This document shows positions 9,064-17,436 of a stretch of DNA of 35,972 nucleotides, piece by piece. Below the pieces are notes generated by a model. It worked only from the letters and a program-made list of their open reading frames with translations, did not search any database and was not told the DNA's origin. Numbering within the stretch: position 1 is the stretch's first letter; each line of letters begins with the position of its first letter. This DNA comes from Lysobacteraceae bacterium (lineage in GTDB: Bacteria; Pseudomonadota; Gammaproteobacteria; Xanthomonadales; BQJN01): assembly GCA_021604725.1 (NCBI GenBank), contig BQJN01000045.1, forward strand, positions 1 through 35,972, in the 5' to 3' direction. Position numbers and translations under genes: made by a program.

Positions 9064-9131
9064 TAAAGGCCCAGACACTTTTCCGGCGAGGCTTTGATGT
9101 AGTCTTCCGGGAGTTGCTGCAATTGATGCGG
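9063..9131 (-). pseudogene. Possible 3' remnant of an unknown coding sequence
   Basis: On the minus strand, 22 sense codons (reading LPEDYIKASPEKCLGL near the end) lie between an in-frame stop at 9132-9134 and a stop abutting the second 158-bp repeat. The peptide looks protein-like, but it is too short to assign; chance is a real possibility. Confidence 0.15.
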
Positions 9132-9144
9132 CTACCAATCGCGA

Positions 9145-11274
9145 CTATTCAATCAATCGCATTGGTTCACTGCGATGCCGTGACCGATAATAAATCCATG
9201 GAATCTCGTCGCCTTGGTACAGCATGGTCTTGCCGTTGTCGGATATTTCGGGGTAGGTAATGTAGCGGGTGTGAAGGCGTGCTCTGGAGCCTGTCAAGGT
9301 GTCGAAAGTATCTGTGTGCCACACTGCTTCACCTGGCTCTTGTATGCAAAGCCAAGTCAGCACAAAGCGCTGTCCGTTGGCCGATAGGTCGGACGACGCC
9401 TGTTCGCACGAATCCTGGGGCGCGCCAATAACCTGGTTCGGGGCACCGGAGCGGTGGGCCAGCATGAACTCGCCGTTCAAGCCGTTTGGGAATAGAGCCA
9501 CCTTCATGTTTCTGGAGATTCGGAAGTTCTGCTGAAACCGGCGCGAGCCTTGACCGGCTGTGGGTGGCAGATCTATCCATGGACCAGAGCTGCCAGCATT
9601 TTTGAAAAAGCGGCGTATTTTTATCCCGGTCACAAAGGCAAGTTTTGCGTTGTTGCCAACTGCGAATGTCTTGACAATGCCCATTGCAAATCCGTGCTGG
9701 TCTACACTTGCCAGCGACAGTTCCCGGGTTCTGGTATCTATCAAATACACATCGGCAGTCGCATTGGTATCGCGCTCGCTCAGTTGCACGGTGGTTACAA
9801 AGCCCATGTAGTTGCCATCTGGACTGAGTTGCAATGCGTTGTTGCCAAAGGTGAAGCTGTCGCCATTTGGGGTATAGCTGACAAGTCGACGAAGCGTCCG
9901 GCCAGTCGTGTCATACAGCCAGTACTGGAGCTTGAAACCATTCATCCTGCAGACCACGATTTTTTCGGCCATATGCGACAACGCGTAAGTCGGAAAGGTA
10001 CAGTCCGTATTTGGCAAGCTCACAGTTTGGGTGTGGCGTTGCTGTTGGATGTCGTAGATGCGAAACCCATTGGTGATAGGGGTGACCGAATAGCCGCCGT
10101 CAGGTGACAAGGAGCCATCCCCGAAGTAGGTGACTAAATCGGATGGTGGCGGCAGTGACTGAGCAGATTGCAACCACATGGGCTTGCTCTCACGTCGCCT
10201 GCGGTCGAACAGCCAAACCAACTCTTCCCCTTGGATCAACAAGGCATTTCCCGAGTCGGAAAGCTGCAGCTGGGACAAGCCCACCGTGTGTGCCCGGACG
10301 CGCCTGCCATCTGCTTGCGTGTCGACAAGCTCAGTACGAAGAAAGAACGGTATGATTGATGTGCCCGACGGGCAACGCCAATGCACGGCGACAAAGCGAC
10401 CTGATCTTGATGGTGCCATGCTTAGCTGTCGGCAACCAAGATTCGGGCCATCGATCACTTCCGGCGGACGATCAATAAACGAGGCCATTATTTTCTCATT
10501 GTCGTCCACGGTGTAGATCGCTGTCCGTTGATTTCGGGAAATCAGCAGGTTTGCGTCGGCATTTTCTGCAACCGTGAAGTGGCGTCTGGAGATGCCGCGA
10601 GGGCCAAGTAGTCGCAGCTCGCTCTGGTGGCGAAACACCAGCCTTCCCCGTCCGTTCAAGGTAAATGTCTCGACATTGCCAATCGCATCGCCGCTGTGGT
10701 CAACGCTGGCAAGCCGCAGCTGATCTGACGCCGTGTCAAGCGTGTACACGTCTGGCGCATCATTGTTGTCGCGATCATCGAGCGGCGAGCTGGTAACAAA
10801 CCCAACAACCGCCCCGTCCGGACTGATCGCCAGTCTGCTGGTCAGTTGTAGTGCATCGTCATCAAGGGCGATCAACACCCGCATAGAGTCGGCCATCGTG
10901 TCGTACAGCCAGTATTCGATTGAACTTCCGTTTCGTTGGCAGAAGGCAACGAACTCGGCTCGATCCGACACTGCCAGCTGCCCTGGTTCACATAATCGAT
11001 ACGGCAAATCGACGGTCGCCGCATAGCGTTGAGCGTCGATGTTGTAAATGTATATGCGGTCGCCATCGGCATGAATATTCCGAAATCGATCATCCCAGGT
11101 AGTCACAATGTGGCTGCCGTCGGGCGACAGGTAATTGCTACCTGCTGGCCCCGTCACAACGCCATGCCGCGGGATCAACTCAACCGAATCGATTTGGCCG
11201 TGTGCCAGCGACGCAAAAACAATGCCGGCGCTGACCATCGGTAGAACTGATAACCACCTGCGAATGCGCGTCAT
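9145..11274 (-). CDS. Secreted propeller-like protein with twofold internal duplication
   Basis: A 709-residue exported protein with a signal peptide of about 26 residues ending in SLAHG-Q. The mature part is two related halves, about 33-385 and 386-705. Both contain, in the same order: an SPDG strand (YLSPDGSHIVT / SLSPDGGYSVT); a YxIxxQR strand; a C-T/P strand ending in VAFCQRNG / IVVCRMNG; YWLYDTMADSMRVL / YWLYDTTGRTLRRL; ISPDGAVVGFVTS / LSPDGNYMGFVTT; DRDNNDAPDVYTLDT / ERDTNATADVYLIDT; and LASVDHSGDAIGNVETF / LASVDQHGFAMGIVKTF. The last two blocks resemble bacterial secreted TolB-like repeat proteins. Start 11274 has a GAGGGG ribosome site. Function unknown; probably a binding scaffold in the periplasm or outside the cell. 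Its downstream side abuts the 158-bp repeats. Confidence 0.8.
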   Translation of the reverse strand: MTRIRRWLSVLPMVSAGIVFASLAHGQIDSVELIPRHGVVTGPAGSNYLSPDGSHIVTTWDDRFRNIHADGDRIYIYNIDAQRYAATVDLPYRLCEPGQLAVSDRAEFVAFCQRNGSSIEYWLYDTMADSMRVLIALDDDALQLTSRLAISPDGAVVGFVTSSPLDDRDNNDAPDVYTLDTASDQLRLASVDHSGDAIGNVETFTLNGRGRLVFRHQSELRLLGPRGISRRHFTVAENADANLLISRNQRTAIYTVDDNEKIMASFIDRPPEVIDGPNLGCRQLSMAPSRSGRFVAVHWRCPSGTSIIPFFLRTELVDTQADGRRVRAHTVGLSQLQLSDSGNALLIQGEELVWLFDRRRRESKPMWLQSAQSLPPPSDLVTYFGDGSLSPDGGYSVTPITNGFRIYDIQQQRHTQTVSLPNTDCTFPTYALSHMAEKIVVCRMNGFKLQYWLYDTTGRTLRRLVSYTPNGDSFTFGNNALQLSPDGNYMGFVTTVQLSERDTNATADVYLIDTRTRELSLASVDQHGFAMGIVKTFAVGNNAKLAFVTGIKIRRFFKNAGSSGPWIDLPPTAGQGSRRFQQNFRISRNMKVALFPNGLNGEFMLAHRSGAPNQVIGAPQDSCEQASSDLSANGQRFVLTWLCIQEPGEAVWHTDTFDTLTGSRARLHTRYITYPEISDNGKTMLYQGDEIPWIYYRSRHRSEPMRLIE

Positions 11275-11404
11275 GGCATCCCCTCTAGTTGATCTTGATT
11301 GCGCCTACTTTGCCACATCGGGCTGAACGCCGGCTGAACAACAGTCGACTTGCAGCACTCGTATTGCGCAATCCTCTGCGATACGTCCCTGTATCGCTGA
11401 GAAT

Positions 11405-11418
11405 TTCACGTACGTGAA
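11405..11418. promoter_or_regulatory. 14-bp perfect palindrome, possible operator
   Basis: TTCACGTACGTGAA is a perfect palindrome in the 186-base gap between two minus-strand genes, 131 bases upstream of the 9145-11274 gene. It could be a dimeric regulator site or a chance palindrome. Confidence 0.25.
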
Positions 11419-11460
11419 CGGTCGATCAAACCGCTACGGATTTCCACATATGTCAGTCGG

Positions 11461-12462
11461 TCACGGTGTGGTCGTTTTCGGTGCGATCTGACGATGGTAG
11501 GTGATCTTGATCGTTCCGCCGGTATTGAATGCAGCGCGTTGGTTGTTACAGGTTCCCGAACTGCTGGTCTGTGCACAAAACTGCGATCCACCTGGGCCGG
11601 TGATCAAGGTATTGGGCGCAGTGCAGGCACCATTGCTTGCCGCGGGTGCATCGACGGGTCCGGCGCATTGGCTGGTTGGGTTCGGATACCCTGATGGGTT
11701 GGTGCAGTTTGTGGCAGCCCAGCCAAATACGCCTGGCCTATTTGTGTTTTCGCCCAATGCCTTGTTTTTGGCGATGCTGGTCGCGGATGGCCAGGCCTGT
11801 CCGCTACCTGCGTCCGTGGTATTGATGCTCAACACGGCATTTACTCCGTTAACCGCGCTAATGTCTGTGTCGTCGGCATTGGCGCAAGTCGATCCGGTGG
11901 CCCCATTGGCGCCAAAATTGAGTGAGGCTTCTGCCAGGTTTGTGGCATTGGGGTACGTTGTGCCGGTGCCGCCGCAGCCGTTGTTACCCTCGGTCGTGCC
12001 ATTGAATCCTTCGGTGAAGAAGAAGTTGGCAGTCAGCGCCGGCGTACATTTTTGCGTTTGAAAACAAGAGAATGTCTGCGGGTTGTAGGTGATGGTCTCT
12101 CCGGCATCCATCAAGTAAGCCCCTTTGGTGGTGACGCCCGAGGGGCCGGTGAATGAAACCGATTTTCCGGAGACCGACGAGCTGAAGTTCAGTTTTGAAT
12201 CGTTTATGGACTCAATCTGAGTACCGAGGCTCGTGCAATTGGCGGGTGGGCTTGATGGTGGTTGTCCCAACACCAGGTTGGCATAGACTGCCCCCTTGGA
12301 GGCGTTGTGAACCGTCAATGCGGTCGGCGACTGCCCCTGCGCAAGGTGGTAGTCTGTTGAAGTCTGGGTGCTGGGAGCGTCGGCAGCCGTGAGCTTGGTG
12401 GTGCATAGAGCTGCGGCCAGGGTGGTGCTAACGATGGTAGAGAATATTCGTGCTGTAGACAT
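11461..12462 (-). CDS. Secreted Cys-rich protein, possibly thaumatin-like
   Basis: A 333-residue exported protein. The ATG at 12462 is chosen because AGAGGGG lies about 8 bases upstream and the signal peptide (IFSTIVSTTLAAALCTTKLTA) follows at once; the open frame runs 11 codons further. The mature part is rich in Ser, Thr, Gly, Asn and Cys (13 or more Cys), suggesting a disulfide-stabilised beta fold. DTDISAVNGVNAVLSI resembles the D-x-S-x-V-D-G-x-N block of thaumatin-like proteins, and ASLNFGANGATG before it fits the preceding strand. Thaumatin-like proteins are mostly plant, fungal and animal, with some bacterial members, and bind or cut glucans. The match is short, so the family name is tentative; secretion is well supported. 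The C-terminus is GTIKITYHRQ plus a short basic tail. Confidence 0.6.
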   Translation of the reverse strand: MSTARIFSTIVSTTLAAALCTTKLTAADAPSTQTSTDYHLAQGQSPTALTVHNASKGAVYANLVLGQPPSSPPANCTSLGTQIESINDSKLNFSSSVSGKSVSFTGPSGVTTKGAYLMDAGETITYNPQTFSCFQTQKCTPALTANFFFTEGFNGTTEGNNGCGGTGTTYPNATNLAEASLNFGANGATGSTCANADDTDISAVNGVNAVLSINTTDAGSGQAWPSATSIAKNKALGENTNRPGVFGWAATNCTNPSGYPNPTSQCAGPVDAPAASNGACTAPNTLITGPGGSQFCAQTSSSGTCNNQRAAFNTGGTIKITYHRQIAPKTTTP

Positions 12463-12539
12463 GTGTAACCCCTCTTTGGTGTGAGCCATAGCCATTGTTC
12501 AGACGAGTGTCACAAACTTCTCAAGCGGAACGTGCGTCT

Positions 12540-12584
12540 GAGTCAGTGGGTGACTCTGGTTATTAAAAAGTGCATAAGTATACT
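12540..12584. promoter_or_regulatory. Inverted repeat and palindromic -10-like site in a divergent intergenic region
   Basis: GAGTCA-GTGGG-TGACTC (12540-12556) is a perfect 6-5-6 inverted repeat typical of a dimeric regulator site. AGTATACT (12577-12584) is a palindrome that can serve as a TATACT -10 element in either direction. Both lie between the thaumatin-like gene (minus) and the haem-protein gene (plus). Neither has a strong -35 partner. Confidence 0.3.
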
Positions 12585-12705
12585 ATCTGTGCTTAGAGAG
12601 ATGCGCAATGTGGCCATGATTGGCTGCAGATACCGCTGGACATGAAAATATGGAATGTATACTGTTATACGCTGTTTGTACGGGTGGGCACGGGGAGCTA
12701 CTTCA

Positions 12706-13899
12706 ATGCATCTTTTATCTGGATTACGTTTATCGATAACCCTGGTCGCAGTGCTGTCTTTGACCTTGCTCAGCTCAGCCGCCCAGGGGGCCTATGAAAA
12801 TTGCACGGCTGATGGCTGGCTTGAAAAGTCGGACCAGGCCTTCGCGGCCGATTGCGCCGACATGGCCTTCAATGGCGACCTTGAACAGCGACAAACCTTG
12901 GCCTGGATGTTCTTTACCCGGGTCAACCAGTTGATTGATGACGCCGACGGCGGCATGTCTGGAAAGGGTAAAGTGCCCGTTTGGATGGCCTGGCCGACCG
13001 ACCCGGACACCTTCGACACCGCGAAACCCTTCAAGTTTGGAGCCGAGCCGCGCGCAAAAATGAAACCCTCTGCCGAGAAGAAAGACATCGATGCCGGCCG
13101 CATTGCTACGGCCGATCCCGATGGCGCCAACGAAGAGGTTACACGCAACAAAACCAGCTATGACTACCTGATCAGTAGCGGTTTGACGACGAAACTGGAT
13201 GTCGCCGCGTTTTTCAAAGAGAACGACTATGTTGACATGCCGGTCGGCTCGGTTGAGCTGAAGGCATCCTGGCTGCAGGTGACTGATGGTAGTCCGGTAC
13301 CCGACGGCGCGCTGACCTTCAAGTTCGACAGCGGTGAGTACTGGTGGCGTGGCTTGCATATCATGGTCAAGATGCAGCCGCTGTCCGATCCAGGCGACGC
13401 CTTCTATAGCGAGGACCCGAGCTGGTTCTGGACCACATTTGAATTCAACGACAATACCGGTGTGGCCCACGTGCGCGATAACTTGATCACCCAGCGCGCG
13501 CCTCTTTCAGAAAAACAAATAGTCGATATCCTGACCGCAGGCGGCATTGCCGATTTCGGTTTCGAGGCCTATGCGCCGAATGGCACGCAGATCCGCTTTA
13601 CCGAGAATGGGACTGGTGCAACGCCGGTGATCTTGGGGCATACCAATATGGAGGACTTCGCGGGCAGCCCGAACACTGCCCAGCCTCGCTACTGGAATCG
13701 CTTTGAAGCCAGCTGTCACAGCTGTCATGCCACCGCGTCATACAATCCTGACACGGCGACGTTCTTCCCGTTTTCGGTGCCTACGGGCGCATTGCATCCC
13801 GGCTACAACATGACCGATAGCGCCGGTGTGGTCCGCTACCTCGGCCAAGGCTACAAGTCACTGGATTTCATGTGGCCGATTGCGTTTCAGGCGCGTTGA
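12706..13899 (+). CDS. Exported protein with a single c-type haem motif
   Basis: A 397-residue protein. The ATG at 12706 follows a GGAG ribosome site and begins a signal peptide ending in SAAQGA-YENC; the frame is open 17 codons further upstream. The only recognisable functional motif is CHSCH (residues 337-341, in RFEASCHSCHATASY), a CxxCH c-type haem attachment site near the C-terminus; nearby HPGYNM and DFMWP offer candidate Met ligands. The long N-terminal part (ENCTADGW, RQTLAWMFFTRVNQLI, VPVWMAWPTDPDTFD, YWWRGLHIMVKM) looks like one globular domain and is not a known enzyme to me. Similar proteins with one late CHSCH motif occur in proteobacteria without assigned function. Likely a periplasmic redox or binding protein. 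Intergenic gaps show no operon partner. Confidence 0.8.
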   Translation: MHLLSGLRLSITLVAVLSLTLLSSAAQGAYENCTADGWLEKSDQAFAADCADMAFNGDLEQRQTLAWMFFTRVNQLIDDADGGMSGKGKVPVWMAWPTDPDTFDTAKPFKFGAEPRAKMKPSAEKKDIDAGRIATADPDGANEEVTRNKTSYDYLISSGLTTKLDVAAFFKENDYVDMPVGSVELKASWLQVTDGSPVPDGALTFKFDSGEYWWRGLHIMVKMQPLSDPGDAFYSEDPSWFWTTFEFNDNTGVAHVRDNLITQRAPLSEKQIVDILTAGGIADFGFEAYAPNGTQIRFTENGTGATPVILGHTNMEDFAGSPNTAQPRYWNRFEASCHSCHATASYNPDTATFFPFSVPTGALHPGYNMTDSAGVVRYLGQGYKSLDFMWPIAFQAR

Positions 13900-14015
13900 G
13901 CGCAATAGCTTTTTAGTCGCCACGAGGCGCAATCAGAACGTCGGGAGGCTTGATGAGACTGCGGCTGACCTTCCTCCGCCGCCCAACAAGCTCCTCCTGA
14001 TTTGGTTCCGTCTTT

Positions 14016-14312
14016 CTACCGAATCTCGGCTGCCCAGGTACCAATGCCGCTGAAGCTGGTGCAGGTGTACTGCCCCGATGCCTGGTTCCCCAAGATCGTA
14101 CCGTCGTAGCGGCAAGTGGCATCAGCCCCCTGCCGGACGATTCGCACATTGTTTCCGATCAGGGTCATGGTCAGGACAGCCTGATAACCGCCTTCCCAGA
14201 CCGCATCAAACACATTGCTTGTTCCGCGTCTGGTCCAAGTGCCTCGAAAATCCTTTTCGCTCTCGATCCATTGCCGACCCAGCAGATCGCCGACCGGTGC
14301 TGGTGAGGGCAT
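14016..14312 (-). CDS. Small beta-rich domain protein, probably a truncated remnant
   Basis: A 98-residue frame with a recognisable module: GTWTRRGTSNVFDAVWEGG, then VLTMTLIGNNVRIVRQ, CRYDGTILGNQASGQYTC and GTWAAEIR. I recognise this pattern (W-x-RxGxSNxFDAxW, ending in GTYxC and W-A-A-x-I) as a short beta-barrel-like module in bacterial exported proteins, usually after a signal peptide. Here the ATG at 14312 lacks a clear ribosome site and no signal peptide precedes it, although the frame stays open upstream without a good start. It may be the tail of a gene that lost its 5' end, or a small cytoplasmic protein. It is convergent with the haem-protein gene. Confidence 0.5.
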   Translation of the reverse strand: MPSPAPVGDLLGRQWIESEKDFRGTWTRRGTSNVFDAVWEGGYQAVLTMTLIGNNVRIVRQGADATCRYDGTILGNQASGQYTCTSFSGIGTWAAEIR

Positions 14313-14460
14313 CTGCGTCGCCGCCGATGTCGGTTGATAATGAGGTAAGGGCGTCCTAATCGAAAGTTTCTCGAATATTTCATAGTGCTCAGTGTAATAA
14401 ATATATACCTATTGGTTTTTTCTGTTAATGTAATACATCACAAAAGGGGCCGTGAGCATT

Positions 14461-15294
14461 ATGAACATAGTTAGACACACTTCCCTTTACTTACTCATCT
14501 TGTGTTTTCCTTCATCAAGCTTCGCGAGCAGCGGACTGATAGATGTGCACGAAGCAACGTACGGACTAAGCTGCGACCCTGCCGCAACGGGAAATGTGAG
14601 CGATTTTGTGTCGTCATCCTGCAATGGAAAGGTGTCATGCGATTACGCCATTGACCACGGAACAATAGGTGACCCTTCACCTGGCTGTGAAAAAGATTTT
14701 TATGTTTTTTATGAATGCAATGGGCGCTTCCTGCGGACCAAAGTAGGCAAGGAGGCTTCTGGGAAAAGCGCGTATTTGTCCTGTGATCTATGGACGGGAT
14801 TGCAAGGTGTAGAACTAGAAAGAATCGTCAAGATCCAACAAGCCAGCAGTGGTCGCTATTTGGACTCTAAATATCCAAATAATTCAGTCGACGACTATCG
14901 TGTAGTGACTAGTCGATTCAGCGCTCAAAGCTTTGCCACACAAATGTGGTCGGCTAGCGGACCTAAACAAGTGGGAGACTGTACCAATGCGTTTGTGTTC
15001 ACGCAGGTAGCCAGTAGCCGCTTGCTGGATGCCCACATAAATATCAATAATTATGGTGTCGTAACACGGCAAAGTCAGTTGAGTTCAGGCCGTGACTCTG
15101 AGCAATTTGCGAGCCAACACTGGCAGATCCAGGCCGCCGGCAAGGGCCTATATACCATCCGACAGTGTGCTAAGGGGGAAGGAGAAGGGTACCTTGACGC
15201 ATTTGAGTCTAACGAGAATGACTTCCGTGCTGTAACTCGACCCGATCAGAAAAATGATTCTCAGCGGTGGCTCATCACTATCATGGGTGGCTAG
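14461..15294 (+). CDS. Secreted lectin: SUEL-type domain plus ricin-like beta-trefoil
   Basis: A 277-residue exported protein. After a signal peptide (residues 1-23, ending SSFAS), residues about 30-95 match the SUEL/rhamnose-binding-lectin domain: ATYG, SCNGKVSCDYAID, IGDPSPGCEKDFYVFYEC, with the family's paired cysteines. Residues about 120-277 look like a ricin-type beta-trefoil, with repeated blocks ASSGRYLDSK, VASSRLLDAH and GYLDAFES, each followed by a VVT or AVTR strand and closed by a QxW motif (QMWSA, QHWQIQA, QRWLI). SUEL domains are best known from animals; both domains bind sugars. The ATG at 14461 is preceded by AAGGGG at good distance; GTG at 14452 is an alternative. The gene is visibly more A/T-rich than its neighbours, suggesting transfer. 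Confidence 0.8.
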   Translation: MNIVRHTSLYLLILCFPSSSFASSGLIDVHEATYGLSCDPAATGNVSDFVSSSCNGKVSCDYAIDHGTIGDPSPGCEKDFYVFYECNGRFLRTKVGKEASGKSAYLSCDLWTGLQGVELERIVKIQQASSGRYLDSKYPNNSVDDYRVVTSRFSAQSFATQMWSASGPKQVGDCTNAFVFTQVASSRLLDAHININNYGVVTRQSQLSSGRDSEQFASQHWQIQAAGKGLYTIRQCAKGEGEGYLDAFESNENDFRAVTRPDQKNDSQRWLITIMGG

Positions 15295-15351
15295 CCCAGA
15301 AAGTTAAAAATGGAGCTTTGATTGGTTCGAATACAAATCCCGCGTACAGGT

Positions 15352-16194
15352 TTAGTTAGAGTTTCGCGGCGGGTGGACCAGCAACAGGTCACAGTTGATC
15401 GCAGGGACCACTGCGCGCAGCGCGCCGCCAAGCAGGTATTCGTTTATTGGCGTTCGCGACAATGAACCCATTGCGCAGATCGACTGCTCTCGCGCATGGG
15501 CGTATTCGATAATCGCTTCGGGGCTCTCGGCGTGTGCCATCCACACGTCTTCAGGCTCTTGTTCCCCGACAATTTCTGCGATCTGCGCCCGGCCTTCGGC
15601 CTCGCGCTGAGTGCGGTCGGTCGACATCGGGTGCATGCCGAGCGCATGAAAGATCTTCACGGCCCCCTTCACTGCCGTCGCCAGCTGCGTGCCGCTGGCG
15701 AAGATGCAGTGGTCCAGACCACTGGGCTTGGCATGACGGTGCGATGGGTCCAGGCACACCATCACCTGCGGTGGCTCGGTCCACATCGAGTCCTTGACGA
15801 GCAGCAGGTCTGGTCGACAATCGCGAACCACATGCCATTCTTTGCGGCTTGGATGATGAGCCCTGCGCAGCCCCATAACCACGAGATCGGGTGGGTTGTC
15901 CTTAATCGACTGCAACAAGGTGGCGTCGAACGGATAGCCCCATACCACCTCTACGCTGAGGTCGGAAATGGCCGTCTGTTTCGCCAGAGCTTCCAACTTG
16001 GAGCGAGTGGCTTCGACGACGTCGCGGTGGGCTTCCGGATCGGGAAGATGAAAAAGGTCAAACGCGTGCGCGGGCTCATGGACCACGCAGAACAGCTCCA
16101 GCTTGGCAGGCTGTTGTTGCGCAATCAGTACCGCTCGTTGGAGAACCGTGGAGTTGGGGTTGTCCGGGTCCAATATCGCCCTAATTGTTCGCAT
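15352..16194 (-). CDS. Tandem-domain universal stress protein
   Basis: A 280-residue cytoplasmic protein with two UspA-type domains, like UspE. Domain 1 (about 1-130) begins MRTIRAILDP and contains DLVVMGLRRAHH; domain 2 (about 135-278) begins VMVCLDPSHRH and ends with SICAMGSLSRTPINEYLLGGALRAVVPAINCDLLLV, the usual Gly-rich nucleotide-contact region (G-x2-S in place of canonical G-x2-G-x9-G[ST]). Start 16194 is chosen for its GGAGGAG ribosome site; the open frame extends 13 codons further. Family members bind ATP or other ligands and aid survival under stress, starvation and motility changes. It is transcribed away from the CHRD gene; no regulatory motif was identified. Confidence 0.85.
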   Translation of the reverse strand: MRTIRAILDPDNPNSTVLQRAVLIAQQQPAKLELFCVVHEPAHAFDLFHLPDPEAHRDVVEATRSKLEALAKQTAISDLSVEVVWGYPFDATLLQSIKDNPPDLVVMGLRRAHHPSRKEWHVVRDCRPDLLLVKDSMWTEPPQVMVCLDPSHRHAKPSGLDHCIFASGTQLATAVKGAVKIFHALGMHPMSTDRTQREAEGRAQIAEIVGEQEPEDVWMAHAESPEAIIEYAHAREQSICAMGSLSRTPINEYLLGGALRAVVPAINCDLLLVHPPRNSN

Positions 16195-16517
16195 AATCTC
16201 CTCCCGTTTGATCCAGGTTTTGTGGCGCAACACTCTGAAGTCGCTTGTCGATCAGCGGCTGCAGGCATTATCAATATAGTGGATTGATGCCGACAAAAAC
16301 TTGAGGTCAGGCAATTGGAAGGCACTTTGGGCGTCCTTGCATGTGTCCCCACATATGCTCGAATGTCGACGAGCGATTGGCGATAGTCCCTGTTAATCAG
16401 TCTGATCACGGTCAGCTCCAGCTCCAGCTGCAAGCTAGAAGTGGTCTCGTTGACATTTGACCGGCCGTTGCGCTCCCTCCATACTCCGGCTTTGGTTGGG
16501 AATTTCAGGGGGCTTTT
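16195..16517. other. Intergenic region between divergent genes, nothing assigned
   Basis: No gene seen. A short direct repeat of CAGCTC (16413-16430) and a TTGACA hexamer at 16450-16455 without a matching -10 are the only notable points. Promoters for both flanking genes must lie here. Confidence 0.5.
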
Positions 16518-17000
16518 GTGAGACTTCGTTTCAACTTTTGCAGTTGCTTTGCAACATGCATACTGATCGCCGCAGCTTCAACGAACGCTAATGCCGCGCT
16601 CTTGACTTCCAATGGGCTCGTGATCGACTGCTCGCAATCTCTGCCCGACACATGCGGGTCCAGCAGTGGTACCGGCACGATGGACCTGACGCTTGATGAT
16701 GTGACCAATGAATTTTGCTGGAACATCAACTGGAGCGGGATGACGGGTCCCGCCACCGCAATGCACTTCCACGGACCGGCGTTGCCAGGGGCGGGCGCCG
16801 GAATTCGTGTCAACGTTGGAATGATTAGTGGACTAGCCTCGCCAAGTGTCGGTTGTACGACTGTCACGTCAGCGTTTGCTACGGAAATCATGGACGATCT
16901 TTGGTATCTCAACATTCACTCTACAGCCTTCCCCGGTGGCGAGATTCGTGGCCAAACGGCCAACCTGCCTGTCGATCTTATGAGCTTTGAGATTGACTAA
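16518..17000 (+). CDS. Exported CHRD-domain protein ending in the LPVxL tail
   Basis: A 160-residue protein with a signal peptide (about 1-27, ending NANA-A) and one CHRD domain, the beta-barrel module named after chordin: GTMDLTLDDVTNEFCWNINW, TAMHFHGPA, GIRVNVG, then WYLNIHSTAFPGGEIRGQ. Metal or redox roles have been proposed for the family but not established. The start is GTG with an AGGGGG ribosome site. After the domain the protein ends NLPVDLMSFEID, a short tail shared with three other exported proteins in this window (26785, 27439 and 29741). The tail is not part of the CHRD fold, so it may be a sorting or anchoring signal (inference). A strong hairpin follows at 17029. Confidence 0.82.
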   Translation: MRLRFNFCSCFATCILIAAASTNANAALLTSNGLVIDCSQSLPDTCGSSSGTGTMDLTLDDVTNEFCWNINWSGMTGPATAMHFHGPALPGAGAGIRVNVGMISGLASPSVGCTTVTSAFATEIMDDLWYLNIHSTAFPGGEIRGQTANLPVDLMSFEID

Positions 17001-17028
17001 ATGTAGGAATTGGATAGGGCTATAGGGC

Positions 17029-17056
17029 TTGGACATCCACATTTGTGGATGTCCAA
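17029..17056. terminator. Strong bidirectional hairpin between convergent genes
   Basis: TTGGACATCCACA-TT-TGTGGATGTCCAA is a perfect 13-bp stem with a 2-base loop, 29 bases after the CHRD stop and 42 bases before the cupredoxin stop. No long T-run follows, but position and symmetry fit a shared terminator. Confidence 0.6.
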
Positions 17057-17097
17057 TTCCGCTGCGTTTGCGGTCGGCTTGTTAGCGCATCTGAACC

Positions 17098-17436
17098 TCA
17101 ATCGGCCAATACCACCTTGCCCTTCATCGCTGGATGAAATTGACAGATGTAGTCCGATGCCCATTGTTGCTCAACGACGAGTGTTTTCGACGCATTTTGG
17201 ACCAGGACTCCGGTGTCCCAATTTCCATCGTTACTGCTCGCTGTATGGGGAGCGATATCGCGGTTGATCCAGGTGATTGTATCGCCAGGGTTGGCGGTGA
17301 CGGTTTCCGGCACGAATTTGAAACTCCGGATCTCAACCACATGATTGACAGGCGACGCATTGGCAAGGCCTAAACTATTGAACGCCAAGGCCATGGCGAC
17401 TGCCATGACCCTGACCAGGCGCTCTCCCAGACTCAT
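17098..17436 (-). CDS. Periplasmic cupredoxin (plastocyanin/pseudoazurin-like)
   Basis: A 112-residue protein with a signal peptide (about 1-27) and a single blue-copper domain. The type-1 copper ligands are all visible: His64 in NRDIAPHTAS, Cys98 and His101 in YICQFHPAM and Met104 in the same loop, with C-x2-H-x2-M spacing. FVPETVTANPGDTITWIN is the typical first beta hairpin. Role: small periplasmic electron carrier; partner unknown. The ATG at 17436 overlaps the stop of the DUF4142 gene (ATGA), so the two are translationally coupled and probably function together, perhaps in copper or redox stress (inference). Confidence 0.85.
   Translation of the reverse strand: MSLGERLVRVMAVAMALAFNSLGLANASPVNHVVEIRSFKFVPETVTANPGDTITWINRDIAPHTASSNDGNWDTGVLVQNASKTLVVEQQWASDYICQFHPAMKGKVVLAD

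Noticed and set aside
9063-9131. A transposase end next to the 158-bp repeats.
   Set aside because: Only 22 codons; attractive because it abuts the repeat, but no family could be named, so kept only as a low-confidence remnant.
16518-17000. The tail of the CHRD protein as a PEP-CTERM, GlyGly-CTERM or LPXTG sorting signal.
   Set aside because: There is no transmembrane helix or basic cluster after the motif, both needed for those systems.
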